DNA of 61,269 nt. Origin: an uncultured Clostridium sp. Lineage in GTDB: Bacteria; Bacillota_A; Clostridia; TANB77; CAG-508. Shown here one piece after another: positions 1-8,897 of this stretch; position 1 is the stretch's first letter, and every line of letters starts with the position of its first letter. The position numbers were made by a program, and so were the translations under genes. Under the pieces are notes generated by a model. It did no database searches and had not been told where the DNA came from. It saw only the letters and a program-made list of their open reading frames with translations. The stretch lies in the NCBI GenBank assembly GCA_947382445.1, contig CANCZH010000002.1, forward strand, positions 1 to 61,269, written 5' to 3'.

Positions 1-1
1 T

Positions 2-403
2 TTAGAAAAGATTAAAGTTTCTAAAATAGATGAGAAAATTAAAGAAAAGATTAATAATATTTATAAAGAAGTTGGAAATTTAATTGAAAGATTAGAATTT
101 AGAGAAGCAATTTCTAAAATAATGGAATTGGTTGAAATTGCAAACAAATATTATGATTCAAGAGAACCTTGGAAACAAATAAAAGAAGATGAAGAAAGCT
201 TTAATGAAACTATGTTTACATGTTGTAATATAATAGCTAATTTAAGTAATTTATTTGAACCTGTAATGCCAGCAACATGTGCTAAAATTAGAGAATATTT
301 AGATTTAGAAAAAGCATCTTGGGAACCAGTGTTTTTAACAAAAGATATTGATGTGGTTAACAAAAATATTGAAGCTTTATTTGAAAGATTAAAATTAGAT
401 TAA
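2..403 (+). CDS. metG: Methionyl-tRNA synthetase, C-terminal part (5' end outside window)
   Basis: The frame is open from base 2, so this is the 3' part of a longer gene. Its last ~130 residues are helical and match the anticodon-binding domain of class I methionyl-tRNA synthetase, with EIANKYYDSREPWK, a run typical of MetRS just after the KMSKS-containing catalytic domain (which lies upstream of the window). MetRS charges tRNA-Met in the cytosol. The protein ends straight after the anticodon-binding domain (FERLKLD), so it lacks the C-terminal EMAPII-like tRNA-binding extension found in some bacterial MetRS. It is followed after 22 bases by tmk, probably in one operon. Family assignment comes from motif recognition. 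Confidence 0.85.
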   Translation, partial: LEKIKVSKIDEKIKEKINNIYKEVGNLIERLEFREAISKIMELVEIANKYYDSREPWKQIKEDEESFNETMFTCCNIIANLSNLFEPVMPATCAKIREYLDLEKASWEPVFLTKDIDVVNKNIEALFERLKLD

Positions 404-425
404 TATAAATAAAAAGGAGCAAGAT

Positions 426-1097
426 ATGGGAAAATTATTTGTAATTGATGGTACTGATGGAAGTGGAAAGCAAACACAATTTGCTAAATTAAAAGAAAGA
501 TTAGATAAAGAAGGGATAACTTACATGGAGGTTTCTTTCCCAAATTATGATAGTCCATCATCATCTTTAGTAAAAATGTATTTATCAGGAGAATTTGGAG
601 AAAATCCAAGTGATATTAGTGCATATGTTGCTTCAACTTTTTATGCAGCAGATAGATATGCAACATTTAAAACAAAATTTGAAAAGTTTTATAATGATGG
701 TGGAATTGTGCTAGCGGACAGATATACAACAGCCAATATGGTTCATCAAGCTGGAAAAATTAAGGATAAAGATGAAAGAAATAAATTTCTTGCTTGGCTT
801 TTTGATTTAGAATTTAATATATATGGTATTCCAAAGCCAGATAAAGTATTTTTCTTAAATATGCCACCTAAAAAAAGTTTGGAATTAATTAAAAATAGAG
901 AAAATAAATTTACTCATAGTATGCAAAAGGATATTCATGAAAGAGATGAGAATCATATAATTGATAGTTATAATGCTGCTTGTAGTGTTGCAAAAGACTA
1001 TAATTGGTATGAAGTTCAATGTGTGAAAGAAGATGAAATAAGAACGGTTGAAGATATTCATGAAGAAATATTTAATGAAATAAAGAAAGCTATTTAA
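426..1097 (+). CDS. tmk: Thymidylate kinase
   Basis: dTMP kinase makes dTDP from dTMP with ATP for DNA synthesis. The 223-residue protein starts with the P-loop GTDGSGKQT (residues 9-17) and has the DR(Y) motif in LADRYTTANMVHQ near residue 97, which holds the dTMP phosphate and base. Length is close to the usual 205-220. The ATG has an AAAAGGAGC ribosome binding site. It lies between metG and the nadD-like gene, a cytosolic housekeeping cluster. Confidence 0.9.
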   Translation: MGKLFVIDGTDGSGKQTQFAKLKERLDKEGITYMEVSFPNYDSPSSSLVKMYLSGEFGENPSDISAYVASTFYAADRYATFKTKFEKFYNDGGIVLADRYTTANMVHQAGKIKDKDERNKFLAWLFDLEFNIYGIPKPDKVFFLNMPPKKSLELIKNRENKFTHSMQKDIHERDENHIIDSYNAACSVAKDYNWYEVQCVKEDEIRTVEDIHEEIFNEIKKAI

Positions 1098-1110
1098 TGA
1101 GGAATAGAAC

Positions 1111-1674
1111 ATGAAACTTGGTTTTTTTGGAGGATCTTTTAATCCTCCAACTATTGCACATTATAATCTAATAAAACAAGCTTTATTACAATATAATTTT
1201 GATAAAGTTTATTTTGTACCTATGAATGACTATTATCCAAAAGCTGGTTTGGTTAGTTTGGAAGATAGAATAAATATGTTAGAAAAAATGTGCAAAAATG
1301 ATGAAAATATATGTGTTTCAACAATTGAAAATGAATTTAAAGAAAAGTCTACTGCAATAGATAGTTTAAGACTTATAGAAAAAAGATATATTAATGATGA
1401 TATCTATTTTTTTATGGGAGAAGATAATTTTTCTAAAATGAAATATTGGAAAGATTATGAAAATTTGAAAAAATATAATTATATAGTTTTTCAAAGAAAT
1501 GAAAAAATTGATAATACAATTGATTTAAAAAATGTTATTTATATGAAAAATAGTGAGAATTTAAGTATAAGTTCTACTATAATTAGAAGTAAACTAAAGA
1601 AAAATGAAAATATTGATGAATTTGTTACTGGGGAAGTAAAAAATTATATATTTGAAAAAGGATTATATCTATGA
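1111..1674 (+). CDS. nadD: Nicotinate-nucleotide adenylyltransferase-like protein (NadD family)
   Basis: Nucleotidyltransferase of the HIGH superfamily, 187 residues. GGSFNPPTIAH (residues 7-17) carries the ATP-binding (T/H)xxH-type signature and SISSTIIRS near residue 155 is the conserved ISSTxIR motif. NadD adenylates nicotinate mononucleotide in NAD synthesis. The genomic setting (after metG and tmk, no yqeK neighbour) is not the usual one for housekeeping nadD, so a NadD-related adenylyltransferase with another substrate is possible. The stop overlaps the next start by four bases (ATGA), indicating translational coupling. Confidence 0.7.
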   Translation: MKLGFFGGSFNPPTIAHYNLIKQALLQYNFDKVYFVPMNDYYPKAGLVSLEDRINMLEKMCKNDENICVSTIENEFKEKSTAIDSLRLIEKRYINDDIYFFMGEDNFSKMKYWKDYENLKKYNYIVFQRNEKIDNTIDLKNVIYMKNSENLSISSTIIRSKLKKNENIDEFVTGEVKNYIFEKGLYL

Positions 1675-2483
1675 AAGAAATTATTACAAAAGTTGTTAAG
1701 GGAATAATTATAGGAATAGCCGCTCTTACAGCAGGTGCAGGAACATTTGCAATTGTTCTAGGAATATATGACCGTTGTATGGAGATTATTTCAAACCCTT
1801 TTAAAAATTTTAAAGAAAATGTTAAATATATATGGCCTATTTTGTTAGGTATTGTGATTGGTGCTGCTTGTTGTGCAAATTTAGTATCATATTTGCTTGA
1901 AAATCATAATGCGTTTACTAGATGTGCTTTTTTAGGAATAATCATTGGAGGTATTCCAACATTATTTAAAGTTGCTAATAAAAAAGGATTTAAGAAATCA
2001 TATTTATTTAGTACAGCAATTGCTTTGGTTATTACTATTATATGTACTATGGTTGCAAATAATACAAAAGAGGGAACTACAGTTTCTTATTTAGGACCAA
2101 TAGAACTTATAATATATGGTGCGATTTATGCTTGGGGGGCTGTTATGCCTGGAATGACAACAATACATATATTAATTTATATGGGAGTACTAAAACCTAT
2201 TTTAGAAGGATTTACTGCTTTAAATTTTGCTATTATTATTCCTTTTGGAATTGGTTATATTGCGTTAGCTCTTACTACTGCTGGAATGATTACTTATTTA
2301 TTTAAAAAATTCTATGGTATTACTTATTATGCGATTATTGGCTTTTCTATTACTTCTTTAGTAATGTTTATTCCTGAGTTTACAAGTGTTCAACAGTTTA
2401 TTATAGGTTTAGTAATTGTTGTAGTGGCTACTTTGCTTATGTTTGGTATTACTAAAATAGATGAGAGTGTTGCTAATAACTAA
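1671..2483 (+). CDS. DUF368 polytopic membrane protein, probable undecaprenyl-phosphate transporter
   Basis: A 270-residue, very hydrophobic protein with about eight to nine membrane segments and an internal duplication typical of DUF368: TFAIVLGIYDR (near residue 26) in the first half and a GAVMPGMT re-entrant-like motif (near residue 160) in the second. DUF368 proteins are known to recycle undecaprenyl phosphate across the cytoplasmic membrane. The first-half PG-x-SGG signature is degenerate here (LTAGAGTF), so the substrate is less certain. The gene overlaps nadD by four bases. Its last codons form one arm of an inverted repeat. Confidence 0.75.
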   Translation: MKEIITKVVKGIIIGIAALTAGAGTFAIVLGIYDRCMEIISNPFKNFKENVKYIWPILLGIVIGAACCANLVSYLLENHNAFTRCAFLGIIIGGIPTLFKVANKKGFKKSYLFSTAIALVITIICTMVANNTKEGTTVSYLGPIELIIYGAIYAWGAVMPGMTTIHILIYMGVLKPILEGFTALNFAIIIPFGIGYIALALTTAGMITYLFKKFYGITYYAIIGFSITSLVMFIPEFTSVQQFIIGLVIVVVATLLMFGITKIDESVANN

Positions 2484-2586
2484 TTAGCGTGTTATTAAAA
2501 CTTATTTAAAATGCGGTCAAGTATACACATACTTTCCTTTGCTTTTTTAATAAATTTTGCATAGCTAAACATCTAATTAGTTATTA
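2474..2586. repeat. Inverted-repeat element with nested stems downstream of the DUF368 gene
   Basis: A perfect 14-base inverted repeat (TAATAACTAATTAG at 2474-2487 and its complement at 2573-2586) brackets about 85 bases. Inside are a second stem (TTATTAAAA with TTTTAATAA) and a small hairpin (AAGTAT-acac-ATACTT). The left arm overlaps the stop codon of the upstream gene; the right arm ends just before the RBS of the next gene. It could be a MITE-like insertion, a terminator/attenuator or a structured RNA. Confidence 0.6.
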
Positions 2587-2602
2587 GTAGAAAGGTGATA
2601 TT

Positions 2603-4238
2603 ATGAGAGGTAAGTTTGTACAAGCAATAGTTCGGTGGAATGAACTTATTATATGGAGGGTTAGTTCTATTTTTTAGCTTTTACATGCCTAATAGGGCTG
2701 AGGCAACAGCTCAGGAACTAAAAGTTATTGATGAAATTTATTCATATATTTTTATTTTAATGATTGTTGTTGCAATAGCTAATTTTATTACTTTAATATT
2801 TAACTATAAAAATAAAATATTCTTATTTTCCTATGCTATTGCTATACTTGCTTCGAGTTTTTATTTTTTAGATGTTACATATATTAGTATTATTTATGTT
2901 TTAGCTGGATTACTTATTGAAATTCAAGTATTAAGAGAAAATATGCTTTTTGTAAATAATACAGCTTATATTGTTATTATTTTTATTATTATAGTTGCTA
3001 TTTGTTTGGCTGGTATAAATATTTTAACATATAAAGATAAATTAAAAAAAATTGTTAAAGAAGAGAATAAGGGATATTTAGAATATAGCGAAGATTATTT
3101 TAAAAATATTAGTGTACTTGGGGAAGATTCAGAATTCTATTTAAATGTGAAGAGAGAGAATAAGTGGGGTTATATTAATACAAGTGGTGAAACTAAAATT
3201 GATTTTGAATATGATTATGCTACACCTTTTGTTACAATTGAGAAATATGATAAAAAATTTGATATAGCTTTGGTTTGTAGTAATGATACATCAGCTATTA
3301 TATTAAAGAATAAAAGAAATGTTATGACTTTTAAAAATGATGTTTCTATTGATGATTATTCTGCACAAATAGAAAAATTACAAGAGCTATATACAAATGT
3401 ATTTAAGCAAAATGACAAAGTTAAGAATAATTTTGAAACAGTTGCTACAAATAATATGAGTACAATATCTTCATATGAACAATATCCATATAGATATCCA
3501 TATAATGATGAATATGATATTTATATTACTGTTTCTCAGTCTGGTTCTAAAAACAGATATGAATTTTTAAAAAGAGATAATCCAGCTATAAAGATTAGTA
3601 TTGATTGTGATAATTTAAAATTTGATGAAAAAAATTTATATGTTTATAGTAATGGTTTTTTACCATTTTATAAACAATCAGAAAATATTCAAGGATGGTA
3701 TACAAAAGAAAATAAAAGAGTTGTATTAGAGGGAAATATACAGATATTAGAATTTTTTGATTCGCAAATATTAATCAAGAACTATGACCAGAATATTTTA
3801 TATTTTGCAAATGAATCAGGAGAGAGAATATCTCCTATTTATAAGGATATATTTGTTTTAGAGAGTGCGTATATAGTTAAAAATGAAAATAATAAGTATA
3901 TAGTTATAGACAAGCAATTTAATAAGATTTTAGATATTGAGTATGATTATATAAATCCATGTTTACTTAATAAAGGTTTATTGATTTGTGCAAATTTGCC
4001 ATTAAAGGTTAATTTTAATAATTCAGGATTTCCAACAAATATAGAGTATGAATTAATTGATACAAATGGTAAAAAAGTATCATTGATTAATAAAGATGGA
4101 ACAGTTATTGAAAATACATCATATACAGCAATATATTATATTGATAATAAAAAACTTGTTTCAAATTATGATGTATATATTAATAATTTGACAGATATTT
4201 TGTATGATTTTGTTGGTGAGGAGTTCTATTCAAAATAG
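2603..4238 (+). CDS. WG-repeat membrane protein, needs +1 frameshift at CGG (2633)
   Basis: The best start is ATG 2603, with AAAGGTGA eight bases upstream. Codon 11 is CGG; skipping its C at 2633 (CGGT read as GGT, Gly) joins the start to the long frame and gives 544 residues. The alternative ATG at 2640 has no properly spaced RBS. The N-terminal ~140 residues hold four to five membrane segments; the rest is probably extracytoplasmic and begins with KWGYINTSGE near residue 187, a WG/KWG beta-propeller-type repeat, with further YDYINP-like repeats. Function unknown; proteins of this kind are usually cell-surface. It precedes a metal ABC binding protein by 12 bases. The frameshift rests on RBS position and open frames, so it is the least secure of the seven sites. 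Confidence 0.65.
2633..2636 (+). other. CGGT +1 frameshift site (site 1), WG-repeat protein codon 11
   Basis: Preceding codon GTT; the in-frame CGG is followed by T. Read as CGG the frame meets a stop within 12 codons; read as GGT (Gly) it opens into the 532-codon frame. Confidence 0.6.
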
Positions 4239-4250
4239 AGGAGGAGAATT

Positions 4251-5198
4251 TTGAAAAAATTATTGATTTCTTTAATTATTTTAGTAGTTTTTGTTATTGG
4301 AATAATGTTGTTGTTTAATTCTAAAAATATTACTAAAAAAGAAGATGGAAAATTAAATATAATAGCTACTGTGTATCCAGTTTATGATTTTGCAAAAGAG
4401 GTTGCAGGAGATAGAGCAAATGTTTCAATGCTTCTTGATCCTGGTGTTGAGTTACATGATTATGAACCAACACCTCAGGATATTATAAAAATTGGTGAAA
4501 GTGATTTATTTTTATATTTAGGAGGAGAACTAGAACCTTGGGCAGAAACTGTTATTTCTGGAATTGATAGTAAAGAGAATTTTAAAAATATATCTAATGG
4601 AATTAAGCTTATTGAAACAGAAGAATTTGAGAATGGACATGACGAACATGATGGTCATGATGAACATGAAAAATATGATACACATATATGGTTAGACCCT
4701 ACTAAGGCTGCTGTTATGGTTCAAAATATTGCCGAAAATTTGTCTGAAATGGATTCAAATAATAAAAACTATTATATGCAAAGAGCAAGTGATTATATTA
4801 AAAAATTGTTAGAATTAGATGAAAACTTTAAAAAGATAGTGGCCGAAAGTAATAGAAAAGAAATTGCTTTTGGTGGACCTTTTTCATATGCATATTTTAT
4901 TAAAAGGTATAATTTAGATTATATTTCTGCTTATGATTCTTGTGGAGAAGGTAGTGAGCCTAGTGTAGATAAAATATTTAAAGTAATAGAAAAAATTAAA
5001 AACGATAATTTACCAGTTGTTTTTTATAAAGAATTATCATCTGGAAATATTGTGAAAACTATATCAGAAGAAACTGGAGCTGAGCCAATAGAATTTAATA
5101 GTTTACATTCTATTACAAAAGAGCAGCTTGAAAATGGTGATAATTATTTAAAAATTATGAATAGAAATTTAGAGGGATTAAGAAAAGCTTTGAAATAA
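4251..5198 (+). CDS. znuA: Zinc/manganese ABC transporter substrate-binding protein (ZnuA/AdcA type)
   Basis: Cluster A-I metal-binding protein of 315 residues with an N-terminal membrane anchor (residues ~4-22; no clear lipobox Cys). Metal ligand regions are ELHDYEPTPQD, a His/Asp-rich loop (GHDEHDGHDEHE) followed by THIW, and the C-terminal ELSSGNIVKTISEETG region. The His-rich loop favours zinc. Starts with TTG behind GGAGGAG. It works with the ATPase at 5805 and the permease at 8898, although unrelated genes sit between; a second full set lies at 49268-51752. Confidence 0.85.
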   Translation: MKKLLISLIILVVFVIGIMLLFNSKNITKKEDGKLNIIATVYPVYDFAKEVAGDRANVSMLLDPGVELHDYEPTPQDIIKIGESDLFLYLGGELEPWAETVISGIDSKENFKNISNGIKLIETEEFENGHDEHDGHDEHEKYDTHIWLDPTKAAVMVQNIAENLSEMDSNNKNYYMQRASDYIKKLLELDENFKKIVAESNRKEIAFGGPFSYAYFIKRYNLDYISAYDSCGEGSEPSVDKIFKVIEKIKNDNLPVVFYKELSSGNIVKTISEETGAEPIEFNSLHSITKEQLENGDNYLKIMNRNLEGLRKALK

Positions 5199-5213
5199 AA
5201 GGAGAAAAATATT

Positions 5214-5783
5214 ATGAAAAACATAGTAATTGCAGGAGTACCAAGAGCTGGAAAATCTACATTATCAAAAATATTAGCAGAAGAATTGGAAAATTATCAT
5301 CTTATTAACTTAGATGCTGTAAGAAATGGTTTTGGAGATATATTTCCAGAGCTTGATATAAATGATATGGGAGGAAAGAACAATACTGTCGAATTTCCAA
5401 GATTTGTTTCTAGAATGATATATTGGAATCAGAAAATTTTAAAAAATAAGTTTAGTTACATAATAGATGGATGTCAAATATTACCAGAAGTTGCAGAAGA
5501 ATTATTTCCTGATTCAATAATTATATATTTAGGTCATGGAAATAGAGGACCTCAGGAAATACTTGAAAATATAAGAAAAAATGATACACCTGATGAATAT
5601 TCTTATCACAGAAGTGATGAAAGAATGTTAGATAGTATTAGTAGAAATATAGAATTTGATAAAGATTTACAAGAAAAATGTGAATTATATAAAATTAAGT
5701 ATATTGATACTTTTGATGATAGAGAAAAGAAATTGAGAAATATTGCAGATGAAATAGAAAATAGTATATATATTATGAATTAA
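5214..5783 (+). CDS. P-loop nucleotide kinase-like protein
   Basis: 189 residues with an N-terminal Walker A motif GVPRAGKST (residues 8-16) and an adenylate-kinase-like layout: INLDAVRNGFGD after strand 2, YIIDGCQILPE as a Walker-B-like strand, and a lid-like segment with HRSDERML. This suggests phosphorylation of a small molecule, but the substrate cannot be read from the sequence. It lies between znuA and znuC in an apparent operon. It could equally be an AAA_33-type NTPase. Confidence 0.6.
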   Translation: MKNIVIAGVPRAGKSTLSKILAEELENYHLINLDAVRNGFGDIFPELDINDMGGKNNTVEFPRFVSRMIYWNQKILKNKFSYIIDGCQILPEVAEELFPDSIIIYLGHGNRGPQEILENIRKNDTPDEYSYHRSDERMLDSISRNIEFDKDLQEKCELYKIKYIDTFDDREKKLRNIADEIENSIYIMN

Positions 5784-5804
5784 TATGCTAGAAAGGTAAT
5801 TAAA

Positions 5805-6470
5805 ATGAAAATTTTAGAAGTTAAGGATTTAAGCGTAAAGTATAATGAACACTATGCTTTAAAGAATATTAGTTTTGATATTAATGAAAAAGAATATGTA
5901 TGTTTAGTTGGAAAAAATGGTTCAGGTAAGAGTACATTACTTAAAACAATATCTGGGCTTATAAAAAAAGAAACTGGAAATGTTGAATTTAAAATTAATA
6001 GGTCTGAAGTTTCATATTTGGCTCAAAATAATATGACTGATATTGATTTTCCAGCAACTGCAAAGGAAATCATTTTAACTGGTGTACAGAAACATGGAAT
6101 TAAGCCATTTTATTCAAAAGAAGATGAAAAGGCTTTAGGAGAAGTGGCTAAAAAATTAAAAATAGAAGATTTATTACATAAAAAAATAGGAGACTTATCT
6201 GGTGGTCAGAGACAAAGAGTATTACTTGCTAGAACTTTAATAGGAAATCCAAAAGTGCTTTTATTAGATGAACCTTGCAGTGGATTAGATATTACGACTA
6301 TAAGGAATTTTTATAGTATTTTAGATGAGTTGTATAAAAATACAGATATAACAATTATTATGGCTACACATGATTTAGATGGAATAAAAAATAAAAATAT
6401 TCGTGTTATAGCATTAGAGCAAGAAATTGTGTATGATGGAAATATAAAAAATTATGAGGTAAATGAATGA
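5805..6470 (+). CDS. znuC: Metal ABC transporter ATP-binding protein (ZnuC type)
   Basis: 221-residue ATPase with Walker A GKNGSGKST, Q-loop in YLAQNN, signature LSGGQRQR, Walker B VLLLDEP and switch His in ATHD. The FPATAKEIILTG segment after the Q-loop is typical of the zinc/manganese subfamily. It energises metal uptake with the permease at 8898. Its stop overlaps the next start by four bases. Confidence 0.85.
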   Translation: MKILEVKDLSVKYNEHYALKNISFDINEKEYVCLVGKNGSGKSTLLKTISGLIKKETGNVEFKINRSEVSYLAQNNMTDIDFPATAKEIILTGVQKHGIKPFYSKEDEKALGEVAKKLKIEDLLHKKIGDLSGGQRQRVLLARTLIGNPKVLLLDEPCSGLDITTIRNFYSILDELYKNTDITIIMATHDLDGIKNKNIRVIALEQEIVYDGNIKNYEVNE

Positions 6471-7924
6471 AAAAATATGTTTTAGAGATTACTACTTTTA
6501 TTGCAGGTGGTATCGGAATGATAATTGAACTTGTGGCTGCTAGAATATTATCACCTTATTTAGGAAGTTCAAATTTAATCTGGACTTGTATAATTGGTAT
6601 GATGCTTGCTTTTATGAGTTTAGGATATTATTTTGGCGGTAAAATAGCAGATAAATGTCCTAGAAAAAGTGTAATGTCTATATTTTTATTAAATAGTGCT
6701 GTTTTTACTAGTATTATACCTTTAATGGAAGTATATGTTATAGAGCCATTATCATCATCAAATATTTCACAAGAGCTTGTTGCTATAATTTGTTCTAGTA
6801 TCACATTTGGTTTACCCAGTTTGTTTTTAGCTACAGTTTCACCTTTTGCAGTTAAATTAAAAAATAAGGAAGCAAATGAGGTAGGACAAGTTTCAGGAAA
6901 GATGTCATTTTTTTCAACAATAGGTAGCATAGTGGGAACATTTTTAGCTGGATTTGTTTTAATTCCAAGATTAGGAGTAAAGAACATAATTTTAGCAGTT
7001 GTTATAATTTTATTTTTATTATCTTTTCTTATATATGAAAATAAGAATAAGATGTTTGTTATAAAGTCAGTTATTATATATATTTTTCTTATTGGAATTG
7101 TTTTAATTGGTAAAAAAGTTTTTTTAAATGTTCATTCTGATGTTATTTTAGACACCGATTCTGAATATAGTAGAATATGGATTAGGAATATTGAAATAAA
7201 TGATAAGAAATATTATGCAATTCAAGTTGATACAGGTTTAGAATCTGTTACAACAGAAGATAAGAAACTAACTAGTGATTATATGGAATTTTATGATTTA
7301 GCTGAATATTACAATAAAAATATGAAAAACGCTTTGATGATAGGTGGTGCAGCATATACATATCCAACATATTATTTAGAGAATTTTAAAGATAAGAAAA
7401 TTGATGTTGTTGAAATTGATTCTAAAATGACAGAAATTGCAGAAAAATATTTTGATTTAGATGTTAATAATGACAGACTAAATATTTATCATCAAGATGG
7501 AAGAACATATTTAAATAAATCTGAAAAACAATATGATTGTATATTAATGGATGCTTTTAAAGGCTTAAATGCACCTTTTCAGCTTACAACATATGAAGCT
7601 TTAGAAAATGCTAAAAAAATATTAAATGATGATGGAGTTATTATTACTAATATTGTTGCATCAATTAATGGTAAGAATTCGATGTTTTTAAAACACGAGT
7701 ATTCTACATATAAAGCTGTTTTTGATGAAGTTAAACTTTTTAGAGCTCAGAATGGATTTGATGATGAAGAGATTCAAAACTTAATTTTGATTGGATTAAA
7801 AAATAAGTCTAACGAAAATGAAGAATTATTGGATAAATATAGAGAATTATTAGAGAAAGAGATAATCAATTTTAATTCTAGTGAGAGAGTAGTTACAGAT
7901 GATTTTTGCCCAATTGGGATTTAA
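6467..7924 (+). CDS. Membrane-fused spermidine-synthase-like protein
   Basis: 485 residues. The first ~220 hold seven or so membrane segments resembling the MFS/spermidine-synthase fusion family. The C-terminal ~240 residues are a Rossmann methyltransferase-like domain with MIGGAAYTYP (motif I), DVVEIDSKM (acidic loop binding the aminopropyl donor) and DCILMDAFKG, the gate-keeping D-A-F region of aminopropyltransferases. Members are annotated as polyamine aminopropyltransferase-like, but the reaction is unproven for membrane fusions. It is coupled to znuC by a four-base overlap. It contains an out-of-frame CGG (ATC GGA) with no frame disturbance, a useful control for the frameshift sites. Confidence 0.75.
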   Translation: MKKYVLEITTFIAGGIGMIIELVAARILSPYLGSSNLIWTCIIGMMLAFMSLGYYFGGKIADKCPRKSVMSIFLLNSAVFTSIIPLMEVYVIEPLSSSNISQELVAIICSSITFGLPSLFLATVSPFAVKLKNKEANEVGQVSGKMSFFSTIGSIVGTFLAGFVLIPRLGVKNIILAVVIILFLLSFLIYENKNKMFVIKSVIIYIFLIGIVLIGKKVFLNVHSDVILDTDSEYSRIWIRNIEINDKKYYAIQVDTGLESVTTEDKKLTSDYMEFYDLAEYYNKNMKNALMIGGAAYTYPTYYLENFKDKKIDVVEIDSKMTEIAEKYFDLDVNNDRLNIYHQDGRTYLNKSEKQYDCILMDAFKGLNAPFQLTTYEALENAKKILNDDGVIITNIVASINGKNSMFLKHEYSTYKAVFDEVKLFRAQNGFDDEEIQNLILIGLKNKSNENEELLDKYRELLEKEIINFNSSERVVTDDFCPIGI

Positions 7925-8036
7925 AAATAATTAAAAAAATGAAAAATTTGTTGATATTTTAATTTCTATATAATATACTTTTTGTAAATAAAATTATTAA
8001 ATTAAAAAATAAGAAATCTGAAAGGGGAAAGAACAC

Positions 8037-8639
8037 ATGGAAAAAATTAAAGGTGTATTTTCAAAAATTGGTACATGGGTTAAATCTCATGTAAAAGTAG
8101 TATTAGCTGTAGTAGTTGTTGTACTTGTTGCTATTGTTGCTTTAAATTTATTAGGAGGAGCTGAAAAAAGAGCAGTTAAGAAATATATTTCTGCTATAAA
8201 TTCTTGTGATGATTCTAAAATTATAAAGGCAATAGATGTTAAAGCTGCTGTTGCTTGGGGAAACAGTGGTTATACTGATGAAAAAATAATTGAGAATTTC
8301 TCAGATGAATTAAAAGATGTTGAAGATGATGATATTGACGACTATAAAAAAGAAGTAAAGAAAAGATATAGTAAAGATGATAAAGGAAAATTTAAATATA
8401 CATTAAAAAATGTTGTATATTCATCAAAAGCAAAAGATAATAAAGATTTAACTAAAGTTGTTTGCAAAGTTCAAATAACAGCTAAACCAACAGAAGATGA
8501 TAAAGATGAATTAGAAGATAGTGTTTGGAAGAATGAAAAAGCATTTAAATCAAATGCTGAAACATATATGACTTTCTACTTATATAAAAATAAAGTTATA
8601 TCTTCTTCATTAGATTCTTTAAGTTCTTTATTTAACTAA
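8037..8639 (+). CDS. Single-pass membrane protein of unknown function
   Basis: 200 residues: a basic N-terminus, one membrane helix (residues ~20-42), then an exposed charged domain rich in Lys and Asp. The region after the helix (RAVKKYISAINSCDDSKII) resembles the start of DUF4878/DUF5105-type NTF2-like extracytoplasmic domains. The gene has its own RBS (GAAAGGGGAAAG) and terminator, so it is likely a monocistron inserted between parts of the zinc cluster. Function not recognised. Confidence 0.6.
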   Translation: MEKIKGVFSKIGTWVKSHVKVVLAVVVVVLVAIVALNLLGGAEKRAVKKYISAINSCDDSKIIKAIDVKAAVAWGNSGYTDEKIIENFSDELKDVEDDDIDDYKKEVKKRYSKDDKGKFKYTLKNVVYSSKAKDNKDLTKVVCKVQITAKPTEDDKDELEDSVWKNEKAFKSNAETYMTFYLYKNKVISSSLDSLSSLFN

Positions 8640-8654
8640 TAATTAAAATAATTT

Positions 8655-8690
8655 AACTCCTCTCATGATTAAAAGAGAGGAGTTATTTAT
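8655..8690 (+). terminator. Rho-independent terminator
   Basis: AACTCCTCTC (8655-8664) pairs perfectly with GAGAGGAGTT (8675-8684), followed by ATTTATAT. Ends the 8037 gene. The ~200 bases after it hold an AT-rich promoter region for znuB and nothing else I recognise. Confidence 0.85.
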
Positions 8691-8897
8691 ATTATAGGAA
8701 AGTTTTTTGAACTTTATAAATAAATTCCACTAAAAAATTGCTTTGTAATTTTTATATACGAACAAAAACGCAGATTTTAAAATGTTCAAAACAGAGATAA
8801 TGTTATTAATGTCCACTTTTGTTTTAGCTTGTTATTTGCATAAAATATAAATTTGTGTTAGAATTATTTATGTTATTTTAAAAAGAAAAGGAAAAGT

